A DNA stretch of 64,000 bases from Nocardia rosealba (GTDB lineage: Bacteria; Actinomycetota; Actinomycetes; Mycobacteriales; Mycobacteriaceae). This document shows positions 20,701-26,771 of the stretch, piece after piece. Position numbers and translations under genes: made by a program. Each line of letters begins with the position of its first letter. Positions within the stretch are counted from its first letter, which is position 1. Below the pieces are notes generated by a model that did no database searches, was not told the DNA's origin, and was given only the letters and a program-made list of their open reading frames with translations. The DNA is taken from contig NZ_JAIWNA010000001.1 of assembly GCF_020216065.1 (NCBI RefSeq), forward strand, positions 1-64,000, in the 5' to 3' direction.

Positions 20701-23221
20701 CATCGCCGACAACTGGGAAGACGTGCAGATCCAGGGCATCGGCGGCCAGGTCGACGAATCGCTGAACAACTTCGGCGGCCTCGGCAACGGCGTGTTGGCA
20801 GGCGCTCTCGGCGAGGGCCTGGTCGGCGGCGACCTCACCGGAATCGGCGCCCACGATGTCACCGACGCGGTGGACGTGAACGACGTGTTCGACGGCGGTG
20901 TCGCCGGCGTGGCAGGCGGCCTCCTGAACGGCGAGGGCGGCCTGGCCGGCGCGGGCGGTCTGCTCAGCGGCAACGACGTCACCGATTTCGCCGACTTCAC
21001 CGACATCACCACCAACGGCATCGGTGCCGCGATCGACGAGAGCTCTGTCCTCAACGACGTGGTCGACGGCGGCGTCGCCGGTGTGGCAGGCGGTGTCCTG
21101 AACGGCGAGGGCGGTCTGGCCGGTGCGGGCGGCGTCTTCAACGGCAACACCTTCGAAGACATCACCGCCAACGGCGTCGGCGCCGCGGTGGACGACGTGT
21201 CCGATGTGGTCGACGGTGGCATCCTGTCCGGCAACACCTTCGAGGACATCACCACCAGCGGCATCGGCGCGGCGATCGATGAGAGCTCGGTCCTCAACGA
21301 CCTGGCGGCGGGCGGCGGTATCGGCAACGGCAACGTGGTCGGCGGCATCGTCGGCGCGGTGACCGGCGACGGCGACGGCGGCCTGCTCGGCACCGGCGGC
21401 GTGCTCAACGGCGACGGTGGACTGGCCGGTGCGGGCGGCGTGCTCAACGGCGACGGCGGCCTGCTCGGCGCGACAGGCGTCGGCAACGACCTGCTGGCAG
21501 CGGGCGGTGACGGCGGTCTGTTCGGCGGCGCCGAGGACACCACCATCAACGGCATCGGCGCGGCGATCGACGAAAGCGCGATCCTCAACAACGTGAACGT
21601 CGAGGACATCACCGGCATCGGCGGAAATGTCGACGACATGGGCGGCGTCCTCAACGGTGACGGCGGCCTGGCCGGCGCGGGCGGCGTCCTCAACGGCGGC
21701 CTGCTCGGCGGCGGTGACGGTGGCCTGCTCGGTGGTGTCACCAACACCGGCGACGTCACCGGTGTCGGCGATCTGGTCGACGGCGGCGTGGCCGGAGTGG
21801 ACGACGGCATCCTCAACGGCGCGGTGTTCGAGGACATCACCACCAATGGCATCGGTGCCGCGATCGACGAGTCCAACGTGCTCAACAACATCAACGACGG
21901 TGGCATCGGCGGCCTCGTGAACGGTGACGGTGGGCTGGCCGGCGGTCTCGCCAACGACGCCGACGTGACCGGTCTGGCCGGCGGTGTGCTGAGCGGCGAC
22001 TTCGAAGACATCACCACCAACGGCATCGGTGCGGCGATCGACGAGAGCCCGATTCTCAACGACGCGGTCGACGACGGTGTGGTGGACGTTCTCAACGGCG
22101 CCGCCTTCCAGGACATCACCGCGAACGGCATCGGCGCCGCGATCGACCAGAGCCCGATCGGCAACGACCTGGTCGACGGCCTGATCAACGGTTCCAACTT
22201 CGAGGACATCACCGGTGTCGGCGGCAATGTCGACAGTGTCGGCGGCGTCATGAACGGCATGACCGACGTGCTGAACCCGACCGCGGTGGCGGGCCTGTTC
22301 AGCAGCGGTCTGACGGGCAGCACCCACGAGAACACCGGTTCGACGAACTCCTCGCCGTACAGCAACGCCACCTCGGCGGCCTCGGACGGTGCGGCATCGG
22401 CAGCCAACGCGGCCAGCGCGTTCACCGGCGCGGCGGCCTCGACCGCGGGCCTGGCCGGCCTCAGCGACGATGACCTCGGCTTCGACCTGGGCAACACCTT
22501 CGACAACGCGGGCCTCACCGGCATCGCACCCGGTGAACCGAACCCCTCGGGCACCGGCCTGGAGACCGGCTTCGGCCCCCTCGACGCGGTGACCGGCGCG
22601 ATCACCGGCGACGCGACCGGTGCCGGCCTCGACGACGCGACCGGCGGACTCCTCGGCGGAGTGCTCCCCGACGGCGACCCGGGCGAGGTCCTCCCCGGTG
22701 GCGACGTGGCAAACGACCTGGTCGACGAGGTGCTGCCGACCATGCACACCATGCCGTACGAGGACGGGAACCTGGTGGGCTCGGGCCTGGAGACCGGCTT
22801 CGGCGCGGTGGAAGGCCTCACCGGCGGCGGCCTCCTGGGCGACGTGCCCACCGAGGTGGTCGGTACGGGCGAACCGTTCGACACCCTCACCGGCGCCGGC
22901 TCGGCGGTCGGCGACGCGGTCGAAGCCCCGGTCCCCGGCTACGACTACACGCCGATGCCCACCACGGCACCGGACACCTCCGACACCACCGGCGCGGCGA
23001 CGGGCGGCCTGTCCGACACCACCGAAGCGGCGACCGGCGGGGTCTACGACACCACCGAGGCGGCCACCGGCGGCGTCACCGAAACCCTGGACAGCGTGGA
23101 TGTGGGCGGCGCCTTCGGCCCGGGCCTCGGTGCGACCGACACCGGCCTGCTGGGCGACTCGTCGAGCACGACCATCCCGGAGGCCGACGACGGTGGCCTC
23201 CTCGGCGGCGGCCTCCTCTGA
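8789..23221 (+). CDS. iniB: Giant IniB-like repeat protein (about 4,810 residues)
   Basis: Residues 1 to about 65 are an IniB N-terminal domain: a hydrophobic helix (LENAILQFILDLLRDP), an AAAAYCNAP segment and a Cys pair. Then come a Gly/Pro-rich stretch (about 70-180, GGP repeats), an Asn/Thr-rich spacer, and about 3,400 residues of Gly-Asp repeats, commonly heptads such as GDLTGVA, GDLTNTV and GDVSGVA with GSV insertions. A poly-Gly linker (about residue 3,580), a Phe-containing variant, a block of about ten GIGAAIDES-type units (about 3,960-4,495) and a Thr/Ala/Gly-rich end follow. The tail motif VDVGGAFGP.LG recurs in the second IniB. I see no Lys or Arg after about residue 165 and no signal peptide or membrane segment. 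ATG 8789 is preferred over TTG 8762 because GGAGGA lies between them. It is first in an iniBAC-like operon, eight bases before iniA. A mycobacterial IniB is under 500 residues. Function is unknown; a scaffold or tether for the dynamins is inference. Confidence 0.85.
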   Translation: MTTPLENAILQFILDLLRDPKAAAAYCNAPDKVIEEAQLCATPEYIAACAPMVARGVCDAGSAPLRGIVGCGGGGHGFGGGGHGAGFYGAGAGPSMFFGPGRWFGPGQGGFGPGGGGGRGGNGGGGNGGPGGGGPGGPGGGGGGGRPGGPGGPGGPGGPGGGPGGPGGPGGPGGGTGGNTTNNNSGNTTNTNSGNTTNNQGNGDNEIFSPDILTGDVLNNPVSNVLNGNPLSNVLNGTNLGGVNLGDIANVGNVGEVLSNVGNLGDTLSNIGSLGDTLNDVGNLTNSVGDISGLGDVTNTVGNLGDITGIGDVIGGGNTIGDVTNLISGANVGDLLSGNTVGDVTNLVSGANIGDIANGSTLGDITGINALNQAAQIATEMTDAFNAVQIGDAFLGNLSAPVTVVSGSLGGVSGVLNGISPISNIFNDFSDIGDVGHVLEELAIGNFVSALNNVGNVGDVIGSAGDISGIGSVGDVSNVVGNVVTDVGSVGDVLGDVTNTGDVVGGVLNGAGSIGDVTNVVNQVVGDQNLSNVLNGAGSVGDVIGDVTNVGSVSEVLNEVGSVGEVTNTVGDVSNVVGSVAGDIGSIGEVSEVVGGVGNVSNVVGDLTEVGNIGSVVGSVGDVTQNIGDVTGIGGSVGDVLSDIGSVGGDVGSIGDVSTVVGDVVGGDVGNVIGGDVTDVGGDVSNVVNDVVDGDVLGSVVSVGDVTDVAGSVIGGDVLGSVGDIGSVGDVLEGGIGNVTQSVGDLTGIAGSVGEVTGIAGDFTGVAGDLVGGDVSGVAGDVIGSVGDVSGIAGDVSGIAGDVTGVAGDVIGTAGDIGSVSNVVGDVVGGDVSGVAGDLTNTFGDVTNTVGSVGDITGVAGDLVGSVSEVSGVAGDVTGVAGDIGSVGDVVGGDVIGSIGDVTGIGSIGDLTGAAGDLTNTVGSVGDVTNVVGDVASVGGDLTNTIGSVGDLTDIGSVGDLTGVAGDLTNTVGSISEVTGVAGDLTGIAGDLTGVAGDVSGVAGDLTNTVGFVGDVANNLTGVAGDVTGVAGDLTNTVGSVGDVANDFTGVAGDLTQSIGDVSGVAGDLSGVAGDLTGVAGDFTGIAGDLTNTVGSVGDLTGVAGDVLGNSGDITGVAGDVVGSVGDVTQTVGDVSGIAGEIGDVTGVGGDIFGTVGSISDVTNTVGDISGVAGDLTSTVGDVTGMAGDISGVAGDLTNTVASVGDWTNTVGDITGVGGDLLSDVTGTVGSVGDVTGVAGDLTQTVGDVSGVAGDLTNSVGDITGVAGDLTQSVGGVTGVAGDLTNTVGSVGDWTNTIGDVTGIAGSVVGDVTGVAGDLTQSIGDVSGVAGDLTQTVGDVSGVAGDVSGVAGDLTQTAGDVSGIAGDVTGVAGDLTNTVGSVGDLTSTVGDLTGVAGDVSGVAGDLTGVAGDLTQTVGSIGDLTGVAGDLTNTIGDLTGIAGDVSGVAGDLTNTVGDVSGTVGSVGDWTNTVGDLTGVAGDLTNTVGSVGDLIGSVGDVSGVAGDLTNTVGNISDVTGVAGDLTNSVTGVAGDAGSVVGSVGDVTGVAGDLTNTVGSVGDWTNTVGNLTQSVGDVTGVAGDLTQSVGDISGVTGDLTGVAGDLTNTVGSISDVTGVAGDIVGSVGDVSGVAGDLTQTVGSISDVTGVAGDVVGSVGDVSGVAGDLTGVAGDLTQTVGSVGDITGVAGDLTGVAGDLTQTVGNISDVTGIAGGLTGVAGDLTNTVGSISDVTGVAGDLTNTVGSVGDVTGVAGDLTQTVGDVTGTVGSVGDWTNTVGNLTQSIGDVSGVAGDLTGVAGDLTNTVGSVGDIAGVAGDLTQNVGDITGMTGDLTGVAGDLTQTVGSVGDVTGVAGDLAQTVGNIGDVTGVAGDVLGSVGDVTNTVGDLTGVAGDLTQTVGNISDVTGVAGDLTQTVGSVGDVTGVAGDLTNTISDVTGTVGSVGDITGVAGDLTGVGGDLLSDITGNTGDLTGVAGDLTQTVGSISDVTGVGGDLVGDVTEIAGDLTGNSGDLTGIAGDLTGVAGDLTGTVGSIGNVTGVGGDLLSDLTGNSGDLTNTVGDITGVAGDLLTNSGDISGVAGDLTNTVGDVNGVAGGLVNNAGDITGVAGDLVGSVSDITGNTGDLTGIAGDITGVAGGLVNGDVTGDLIDGTVGDITGGLVNGDVTGTAGDLTGVAGGLVNGDVTGDLIDNAGTVTGVAGDLVNTGDISGIAGDLVGSVGDIGNSGDLTGVAGDVIGNSGTIAGDLVDNSGDIIGTVGDISGVAGDLTGVAGDLTGNTGDLTGVAGDLTGVAGGLVNGDVTGDLIDNTGDITGGLINGDVTGDLIDGTVGDLTNVGNISDITGDLMDVTGVAGGLVNGDVLSDITGNTGDLTGVVGDITDNGDIGGVIGSVGDITGNSGDLTGDLLDNTGDIGGAVGDITNSGDIGGLIGSVGDITNNGDIAGLAGGLVNNTGDVVGDITGNSGDLTGIAGGLVNGDITGDLLDNSGTVVGDLVDNSGAIGGVVGDITNTGELIGDLTGNSGDLTGVAGDLVDNSGGILSDITNNGDIAGVAGGLVNGDLTGVAGDLAAGLVNGDITGVAGDLTGDLLDNSGDIGGLIGSVGDITGAGDVTGVAGDLTGVAGGLVNNTGDITGDLLDNSGAIGGVVGDLTNTGDLTGGLVDGDLTGDLIDGDFNGAASDLIDNTGDIGSLIGSVGDITGNTGDLTGVAGDLTGGLVNGDLTGDLVDGDLTGIAGGLVNGDVTGDLVDGDVTGIAGGLVSNTGDITGGLVNGDLTGVAGDLTAGLVNGDVTGDLVDNSGAIGGLVGSITDNDITGGLVGGDVVGDITGGLVNGDITNGDLTGVAGDLTAGLVNGDLVDGDLTGVAGGILNGDIGDVTGDLVDGDVTGGLVNGDIVNNISDISGAAGGLVNGDVVGDIVDAGDITGDLVDGDLTGIAGGIVNGDIVGDITDSDVLTGDFLNDLSAVTGGVVNGDVLSDITGAAGGVVNGDITDNDIVDGLVNGDVLSGITDNDITGDLADNVGNVTNTGDVANLIGLTGLAAAVTGIAGDVGTGDLIGNFDLAGLASDLFDNSGDITGVAGGLVNGDVVGDITDNGLVGGILNGDITNTGDIGGLVGDVTNTGDIGGLVGDITNTGDLVGDITDVGNVTGELLDGDLTGIGAIGDATGDLVDGSLGDVTGDLIDGSIGDLVDGGLVGDLTGVGAIGDVTGDLIDGSVGDITGDLVDGGVVGDLTDVGNITGDLIDGGLVGDLTNVGSIGDITGDLTDVGSVGDITGDLIDGDIVGDLTGVAGDLNGIGDVTGDLVDGSVGDITGDLVDGGVVGDLTGVAGDLTGIGDIAGDLVDGDIGGDLTGVAGDLTGVAGDITGIGAIGDVTGDLVDGSVGDITGGLVGDLTDVGNVGDVTGDLIDGNLVGDVTGVAGDLTGVGAIGDITGDLVDGGIVGDLIDVGSVGDITGDLVDGGITGDLIDGDLTNIGSIGDVTGDLIDGDLTNIGSIGDVTGDLIDGDVTGDLIDGDLVGDITGDLLDGDITGDLIDITDNDLISNLTDIDVTGIAGDLTSTVGDMTGPLSGNDISGTIGDILSGNGGGGGGGGTGDVTWVGDLVSITDSFSDITNVFGDWSNMIGDISGSFGDLSGAFENLNVSDVFGDVTGVSGDWSAMIAGISDNALEITGFGSGVVSELVNVSGDWNNTVVGISGSFGDVVGIGGDVVNVGGDLVGSVAGVGGSVGDITGSLTGIGGSVGDITGSLTGVAGDLTGVAGDLTGVAGNLTGIGGNLSDVFGDVTGSFGDLTGFGGDVTGFVADLTGIGGDLTGSVGDLTAFFGDFTGIAGDVAAFTGDLTGTFIGVGGDLIGSVGDLTGVGVTGVVGDVTGSFGDITGATGLIGDLDLANTIGDVTGSVDVGDIGGDVTGVFGDIAGDVTGVVGAVGDVTGVVGDLDLSGIGDVSDMGDINIGGENNIFGAGLNDVNGIGDNFGGIADNWEDVQIQGIGGQVDESLNNFGGLGNGVLAGALGEGLVGGDLTGIGAHDVTDAVDVNDVFDGGVAGVAGGLLNGEGGLAGAGGLLSGNDVTDFADFTDITTNGIGAAIDESSVLNDVVDGGVAGVAGGVLNGEGGLAGAGGVFNGNTFEDITANGVGAAVDDVSDVVDGGILSGNTFEDITTSGIGAAIDESSVLNDLAAGGGIGNGNVVGGIVGAVTGDGDGGLLGTGGVLNGDGGLAGAGGVLNGDGGLLGATGVGNDLLAAGGDGGLFGGAEDTTINGIGAAIDESAILNNVNVEDITGIGGNVDDMGGVLNGDGGLAGAGGVLNGGLLGGGDGGLLGGVTNTGDVTGVGDLVDGGVAGVDDGILNGAVFEDITTNGIGAAIDESNVLNNINDGGIGGLVNGDGGLAGGLANDADVTGLAGGVLSGDFEDITTNGIGAAIDESPILNDAVDDGVVDVLNGAAFQDITANGIGAAIDQSPIGNDLVDGLINGSNFEDITGVGGNVDSVGGVMNGMTDVLNPTAVAGLFSSGLTGSTHENTGSTNSSPYSNATSAASDGAASAANAASAFTGAAASTAGLAGLSDDDLGFDLGNTFDNAGLTGIAPGEPNPSGTGLETGFGPLDAVTGAITGDATGAGLDDATGGLLGGVLPDGDPGEVLPGGDVANDLVDEVLPTMHTMPYEDGNLVGSGLETGFGAVEGLTGGGLLGDVPTEVVGTGEPFDTLTGAGSAVGDAVEAPVPGYDYTPMPTTAPDTSDTTGAATGGLSDTTEAATGGVYDTTEAATGGVTETLDSVDVGGAFGPGLGATDTGLLGDSSSTTIPEADDGGLLGGGLL
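8997..9400 (+). repeat. Gly/Pro-rich collagen-like and Asn/Thr-rich spacer in giant iniB
   Basis: The encoded protein has GGGGHGFGGGGHG, then many GGP and GPGG units, then three NTTN.NSG-type repeats. It separates the N-terminal domain from the Gly-Asp repeats and carries the last Arg residues I can see in the protein. Confidence 0.8.
9430..11040 (+). repeat. Giant iniB repeat class 1: short G[DNS]VG units
   Basis: Units such as NVGDVLS, SVGDVTN and NVVGDV dominate, with Val and Asn more common than Leu and Thr. One non-repetitive island (about 9890-10010; it encodes QAAQIATEMTDAFNAVQ) interrupts it and looks like a helix. Confidence 0.75.
11041..15060 (+). repeat. Giant iniB repeat class 2: GD[LV]TGVA heptads
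   Basis: Tandem 21-bp units encode GDLTGVA, GDLTNTV, GDVSGVA and GDLTQTV, with GSVGDV phase shifts. Codon choice within units varies (GGC/GGT/GGG, ACC/ACG), so the array is old enough to have diverged synonymously while the protein motif was kept. Confidence 0.85.
15061..19530 (+). repeat. Giant iniB repeat class 3: GLVNGD / DLIDG / NSGD units
   Basis: Here heptads alternate with GGLVNGDVTGD, GDLLDNSGDIGG and GDLIDGDLT units. The change from class 2 is gradual between about 14,640 and 15,200. The block ends at a run of eight Gly at about 19,530. Confidence 0.8.
20880..22260 (+). repeat. Giant iniB repeat class 4: about ten F.DIT.NGIGAAIDES units
   Basis: Roughly ten copies, some degenerate, of a unit with FEDITTNGIGAAIDES followed by .VLN(D/N), spaced by GGVAGVAGG-LNG-GGLAGAGG sequences. 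This part is clearly different from the Gly-Asp heptads and may be a separate module. Confidence 0.8.
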
Positions 23222-23229
23222 GGATCGTC

Positions 23230-25137
23230 ATGACGACTCCGGCGAAGACGTCGGCCGCACCGTCAGCAGCCACCCCGCTGCTGACGGTGCTCGGCGACAC
23301 GATCGAGGCGGCGCGCGCCGCCGACCGCGACGACCTGGTCGTCCGGTTGGAGGCGGTCGCGCAACGGGTCAGGGATCCGCGCAGGCGGATCGTGGTGACC
23401 GGTCAGCTGGAACAGGGCAAGAGCCGTTTCGTCAACGCGCTGCTCGGGCTGGATGTGTGCCGGGTCGGCGACGACCAGACCACCACCATCCCCTTGCAGC
23501 TCGAGTACGGTACCGTCCCGCGCGCCGAGCTGGTGCTCACCGCGCCCGGCGCGAGCGACATTCGCGTGGAGGTGCCGTTCGACGAAATCGGTTCCCTCGA
23601 CGCCCGCAGCCCGTACGCGCAGGGCCGCCAGATCGCGCGGATCGAGGCGGCGGTGCCGAATCAGTTGCTCGGCGAGGGCATCGTGTTGGTCGACACCCCC
23701 GGCGTCGGCGGCCACAGCAGCGCGTATTCGGCGGCCGTGCTCGGCATGGTTCCGGCCGCCGACGCGGTGCTGCTGCTGAGCGACGCCTCCACCGAACTCA
23801 CTGAGCCCGAGCTGTCGTTCCTGCGGCAGGTGAAGGAACTGTGTCCGACGGTCGCGGTGCTGCTCACCAAGGTGGACATGTATCCGCATTGGCGTCAGGT
23901 CGCCGAGGCCGATCGCGGGCACATCGCGCGCTCGGGCCTCGATATCCCGATGCTTCCGGTGTCGTCGCTGCTGCGCGCGCACGCGTTGCGTACCAGCAAT
24001 GCCCAGCTCGGTCGCGAGTCCGGTTTCGGTGCGCTGTTCGCGTTCCTGAAGGAACAGGTCGTCGCCCGCGACCAGGTGTCGACCAGGGCCGCGGTGGCAC
24101 GCGAACTGCATTCGGCGGCCGAACATCTGGCCCTGGTCCTCGGCAGCGAACTGATCGCCCTGCGCGACCCGGAACGTTCCGACGGCGCGATCCGCGAACT
24201 GCAACGCGCCCGCACCGCCGCCGAGGACCTGCGCCGCAGCTCCGGCTACTGGCAGCAGACCCTGCAGGACGGCATCACCGACCTGATGAGCGATATCGAC
24301 CACGACCTGCGCGAACGTCTGCGCGCGGTGGCCCACACGGCCGAGGACTGGATCGACGAACACGATCCGGGCAGGCACTGGCAGGCCATCGCCGAATGGC
24401 TCACCGGCACGGTCGACACCGCCCTCGGCGACAACCTCCTGTGGACGCACACCAGGGCCGAAACCCTGGCCGAGCGGGTCGCCGAGCATTTCGGCAAGGC
24501 CAGCGCCGTCGACCTGCCCGATGTGGACAACGCGATGGACGCCGAGGGCACGGGCGCGGCGGCGGGCACCCTGGCCGGTCTCGAACCCGATATCAGCGTC
24601 ACCAGCAAGGTCCTCGTCGGATTGCGCGGCTCCTATGGTGGCGTGCTGATGGTCGGTCTCGCCTCCACTCTGGCCGGCCTGGCGCTGTTGAATCCGCTGT
24701 CGATCGGCGCGGGTGTGCTGGTCGGCGGCAAGGCCTACAAGGACGACAAACAGTTGCGCCTGGCTCGCAAACGCGCCGAGGCCAAGGCGGCGGTGCGGCG
24801 TTTCGTCGACGATGTGGCGTTCCAGGCGGGCAAGGAGGCCAAGGACCGCATGCACCGCATCCACCGGGCCCTGCGCGACCACTTCACCGGTGTCGCCGAA
24901 CGCAGCCTGCGCTCGATCGACGCCTCACTGAAGGCCGCTCAGGATGCGGCGAATTCGGCGGTGAACAGCCGGTCGGGTCGGCGCGGCGAGCTCGAACACC
25001 AGCTGGTGCGGGTCGCCGAGTTGCGTCGCTACGCCGACGGCATGCTCGAGCTCACCTCGACGCCGGGCAGGCAGCGTTCGTATTCGGCGCCGTCGCCCGG
25101 TGTGCGGCCGGTGCCCGCCGAGGACGGACGCAGGTGA
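23230..25137 (+). CDS. iniA: IniA-like dynamin-family GTPase (copy 1)
   Basis: This is a bacterial dynamin-like protein of 635 residues; mycobacterial IniA is a membrane-remodelling GTPase of this family. The GTPase domain shows G1 GQLEQGKS (about 58-65), G3 DTPGVGG and G4 TKVD. A helical stalk follows, then a hydrophobic hairpin (about 475-500, VLMVGLASTLAGLALLNPLS to VGG) that would be the membrane paddle, and a basic helical end. ATG 23230 has GAGGA five bases upstream and begins eight bases after the giant iniB stop, so translation is probably coupled. It is closely related along its whole length to the protein at 29784-31562. It is induced with iniB by envelope stress in mycobacteria (family knowledge); regulation here is inferred. 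Confidence 0.92.
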   Translation: MTTPAKTSAAPSAATPLLTVLGDTIEAARAADRDDLVVRLEAVAQRVRDPRRRIVVTGQLEQGKSRFVNALLGLDVCRVGDDQTTTIPLQLEYGTVPRAELVLTAPGASDIRVEVPFDEIGSLDARSPYAQGRQIARIEAAVPNQLLGEGIVLVDTPGVGGHSSAYSAAVLGMVPAADAVLLLSDASTELTEPELSFLRQVKELCPTVAVLLTKVDMYPHWRQVAEADRGHIARSGLDIPMLPVSSLLRAHALRTSNAQLGRESGFGALFAFLKEQVVARDQVSTRAAVARELHSAAEHLALVLGSELIALRDPERSDGAIRELQRARTAAEDLRRSSGYWQQTLQDGITDLMSDIDHDLRERLRAVAHTAEDWIDEHDPGRHWQAIAEWLTGTVDTALGDNLLWTHTRAETLAERVAEHFGKASAVDLPDVDNAMDAEGTGAAAGTLAGLEPDISVTSKVLVGLRGSYGGVLMVGLASTLAGLALLNPLSIGAGVLVGGKAYKDDKQLRLARKRAEAKAAVRRFVDDVAFQAGKEAKDRMHRIHRALRDHFTGVAERSLRSIDASLKAAQDAANSAVNSRSGRRGELEHQLVRVAELRRYADGMLELTSTPGRQRSYSAPSPGVRPVPAEDGRR

Positions 25138-25220
25138 ACGTCGTGTTCGCCCCGGCGCGCGAGGGTGTGTTTAAGTGAACGAATGATGCTCGCCGCGCCC
25201 GAAGTGGAGGCCGCGCGCCG

Positions 25221-26768
25221 ATGAGACACTATCGGCCCGAATCCCCGCTTCCCGGCGGCGGACCCACCGCGTCCACGACCGGCGCGGGCGAGGCGCACCG
25301 GCTCGTCGAGGCCGCCGCGCGGGAACTGCGCGACCCCGGCGCCCGGCAGTTGATCGACGAATGCGCCGAGCGGTTGCGTCAGCCGTTGCGGGTCGCGCTG
25401 GCCGGTTCGATCAAGGCGGGCAAGTCGACGCTGCTCAACGCGCTGGTGGGGCAGAGCATCGCCCCCACCGACGCCACCGAGTGCACCCGCGTGGTCACCT
25501 GGTACCGCAGCGGAACCACCCCGACGGTGACGGCGTTCGCGGCGGACGGTGCGTCGGCGAACGTGGCGGTTCGTCGAGGTGCCGGCGCGCACGGTCTCAC
25601 CTTCGAGCTGTCGGGTCTGCGCTGGCAGCCACCGGGTGCGCACGCTGTCGACCACCTGGAAGTGCGCTGGCCGACGGCCGAGTTGTCGCGCACCACCATC
25701 ATCGACACGCCGGGCACGTCGTCGCTGTCGCACGAGGTGTCCGAGCGAACCATGCGCCTGCTCACCCCCGCCGATATCGAACCCGACGCCCTGCGCATCC
25801 CCGGCGCCGACGCCGTGGTCTACCTGCTGCGTCGCCTCGACGCCACCGACGTCCATTTTCTCGAGCAGATCGGTTCGGGCGGTCCGGCCGGTCCGCTCGG
25901 TGTGGTCGGGGTGGTGTCGCGAGCCGACGAGATCAGCGCCGGCCACATCAATGCCCTGAATTCGGCGCGCGATGTGGCGTCCCGCTTCGCCACCGAGCTG
26001 GAACGCACCGGGTTGTGCCAGGCGGTGATCCCCGTGGCGGGCCTGCTCGCTTTCGCCGCCGCCACCCTCACCCAGCCCGAGTACGCCGCGTTCGCAGCCC
26101 TGGCCGGGTTGCCTGCCGACACCCTCGAACTGGCCCTGCTCTCGGCCGACCGGTTCTCGCGCCCCGATATCGAGTTGCCGGTATCGCCGCTGGTCCGCGC
26201 CCAATTGCTGGACCGGTTCGGCATGTTCGGTGTGCGGATGGCCACCGAACTCGTGCGGACCGGCGTGCGCGACGCGGCGTCGCTGTCGGCCGAGCTCGGT
26301 GCCCGCAGCGGCATCGACGAGCTGCGCCGGGTCCTCGACGTGCAGTTCGGTCAGCGTGCCGAACAGCTCAAGGCCCATTCCGCGCTCACCACCCTCGACC
26401 GGGTCATCACCGCCCACCCCGGCACCCCCGCCGACGAACTGCTGCCGCGCGTGCGCACTCTGCTCGCCGACGTCCACGGTTTCGCCGAGTTGCGCCTGCT
26501 CGGCCGGTTGCGCGCCGACGAGTTGCCGCTGCCGCCCGACGACCTCGCCGAACTGTTCCGCCTGGTCGGCGGCGCCGGCGTCGCCCCGCATGTGCGCCTG
26601 GGCGTACCCGCCGACACCGACCCCGCGACGATGCGCGCCCACGCGCTCGAAGCGGCGCGCAAGTGGCGCACCAGATCCCGGCATCCGCTCATCGACAAGA
26701 CGACAGTCGAGGCGTGTCTGACCGCCGTACGCAGTGTCGAGGGAGCACTCTCCCAGCTACCGGGCTGA
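25221..26768 (+). CDS. iniC: IniC-like dynamin-family GTPase
   Basis: This is a second dynamin-like GTPase of 515 residues, shorter and divergent from IniA. G1 is GSIKAGKS (about 62-69), G3 is DTPGTSS and G4 is probably SRAD. No strong hydrophobic paddle is visible, matching IniC, which is thought to act with IniA. ATG 25221 has GGAGG ten bases upstream. It follows iniA by 83 bases on the same strand and so completes an iniB-iniA-iniC order like that of mycobacteria. The second iniBA module downstream has no iniC, so this protein may serve both. A deleted IS element begins three bases after the stop codon. Confidence 0.88.
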   Translation: MRHYRPESPLPGGGPTASTTGAGEAHRLVEAAARELRDPGARQLIDECAERLRQPLRVALAGSIKAGKSTLLNALVGQSIAPTDATECTRVVTWYRSGTTPTVTAFAADGASANVAVRRGAGAHGLTFELSGLRWQPPGAHAVDHLEVRWPTAELSRTTIIDTPGTSSLSHEVSERTMRLLTPADIEPDALRIPGADAVVYLLRRLDATDVHFLEQIGSGGPAGPLGVVGVVSRADEISAGHINALNSARDVASRFATELERTGLCQAVIPVAGLLAFAAATLTQPEYAAFAALAGLPADTLELALLSADRFSRPDIELPVSPLVRAQLLDRFGMFGVRMATELVRTGVRDAASLSAELGARSGIDELRRVLDVQFGQRAEQLKAHSALTTLDRVITAHPGTPADELLPRVRTLLADVHGFAELRLLGRLRADELPLPPDDLAELFRLVGGAGVAPHVRLGVPADTDPATMRAHALEAARKWRTRSRHPLIDKTTVEACLTAVRSVEGALSQLPG

Positions 26769-26771
26769 TCC

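Noticed and set aside
16109..22747. A 2,212-residue minus-strand frame rich in Asp, Val and His
   Set aside because: Also an antisense shadow of giant iniB repeats, mirroring its period exactly.
13537..22890. A 3,117-residue open frame on the minus strand, rich in SP.TPV repeats
   Set aside because: It is the antisense of the giant iniB repeats. The repeat codons rarely give stops in this frame, so it is open by composition. No ribosome site or known domain is present.
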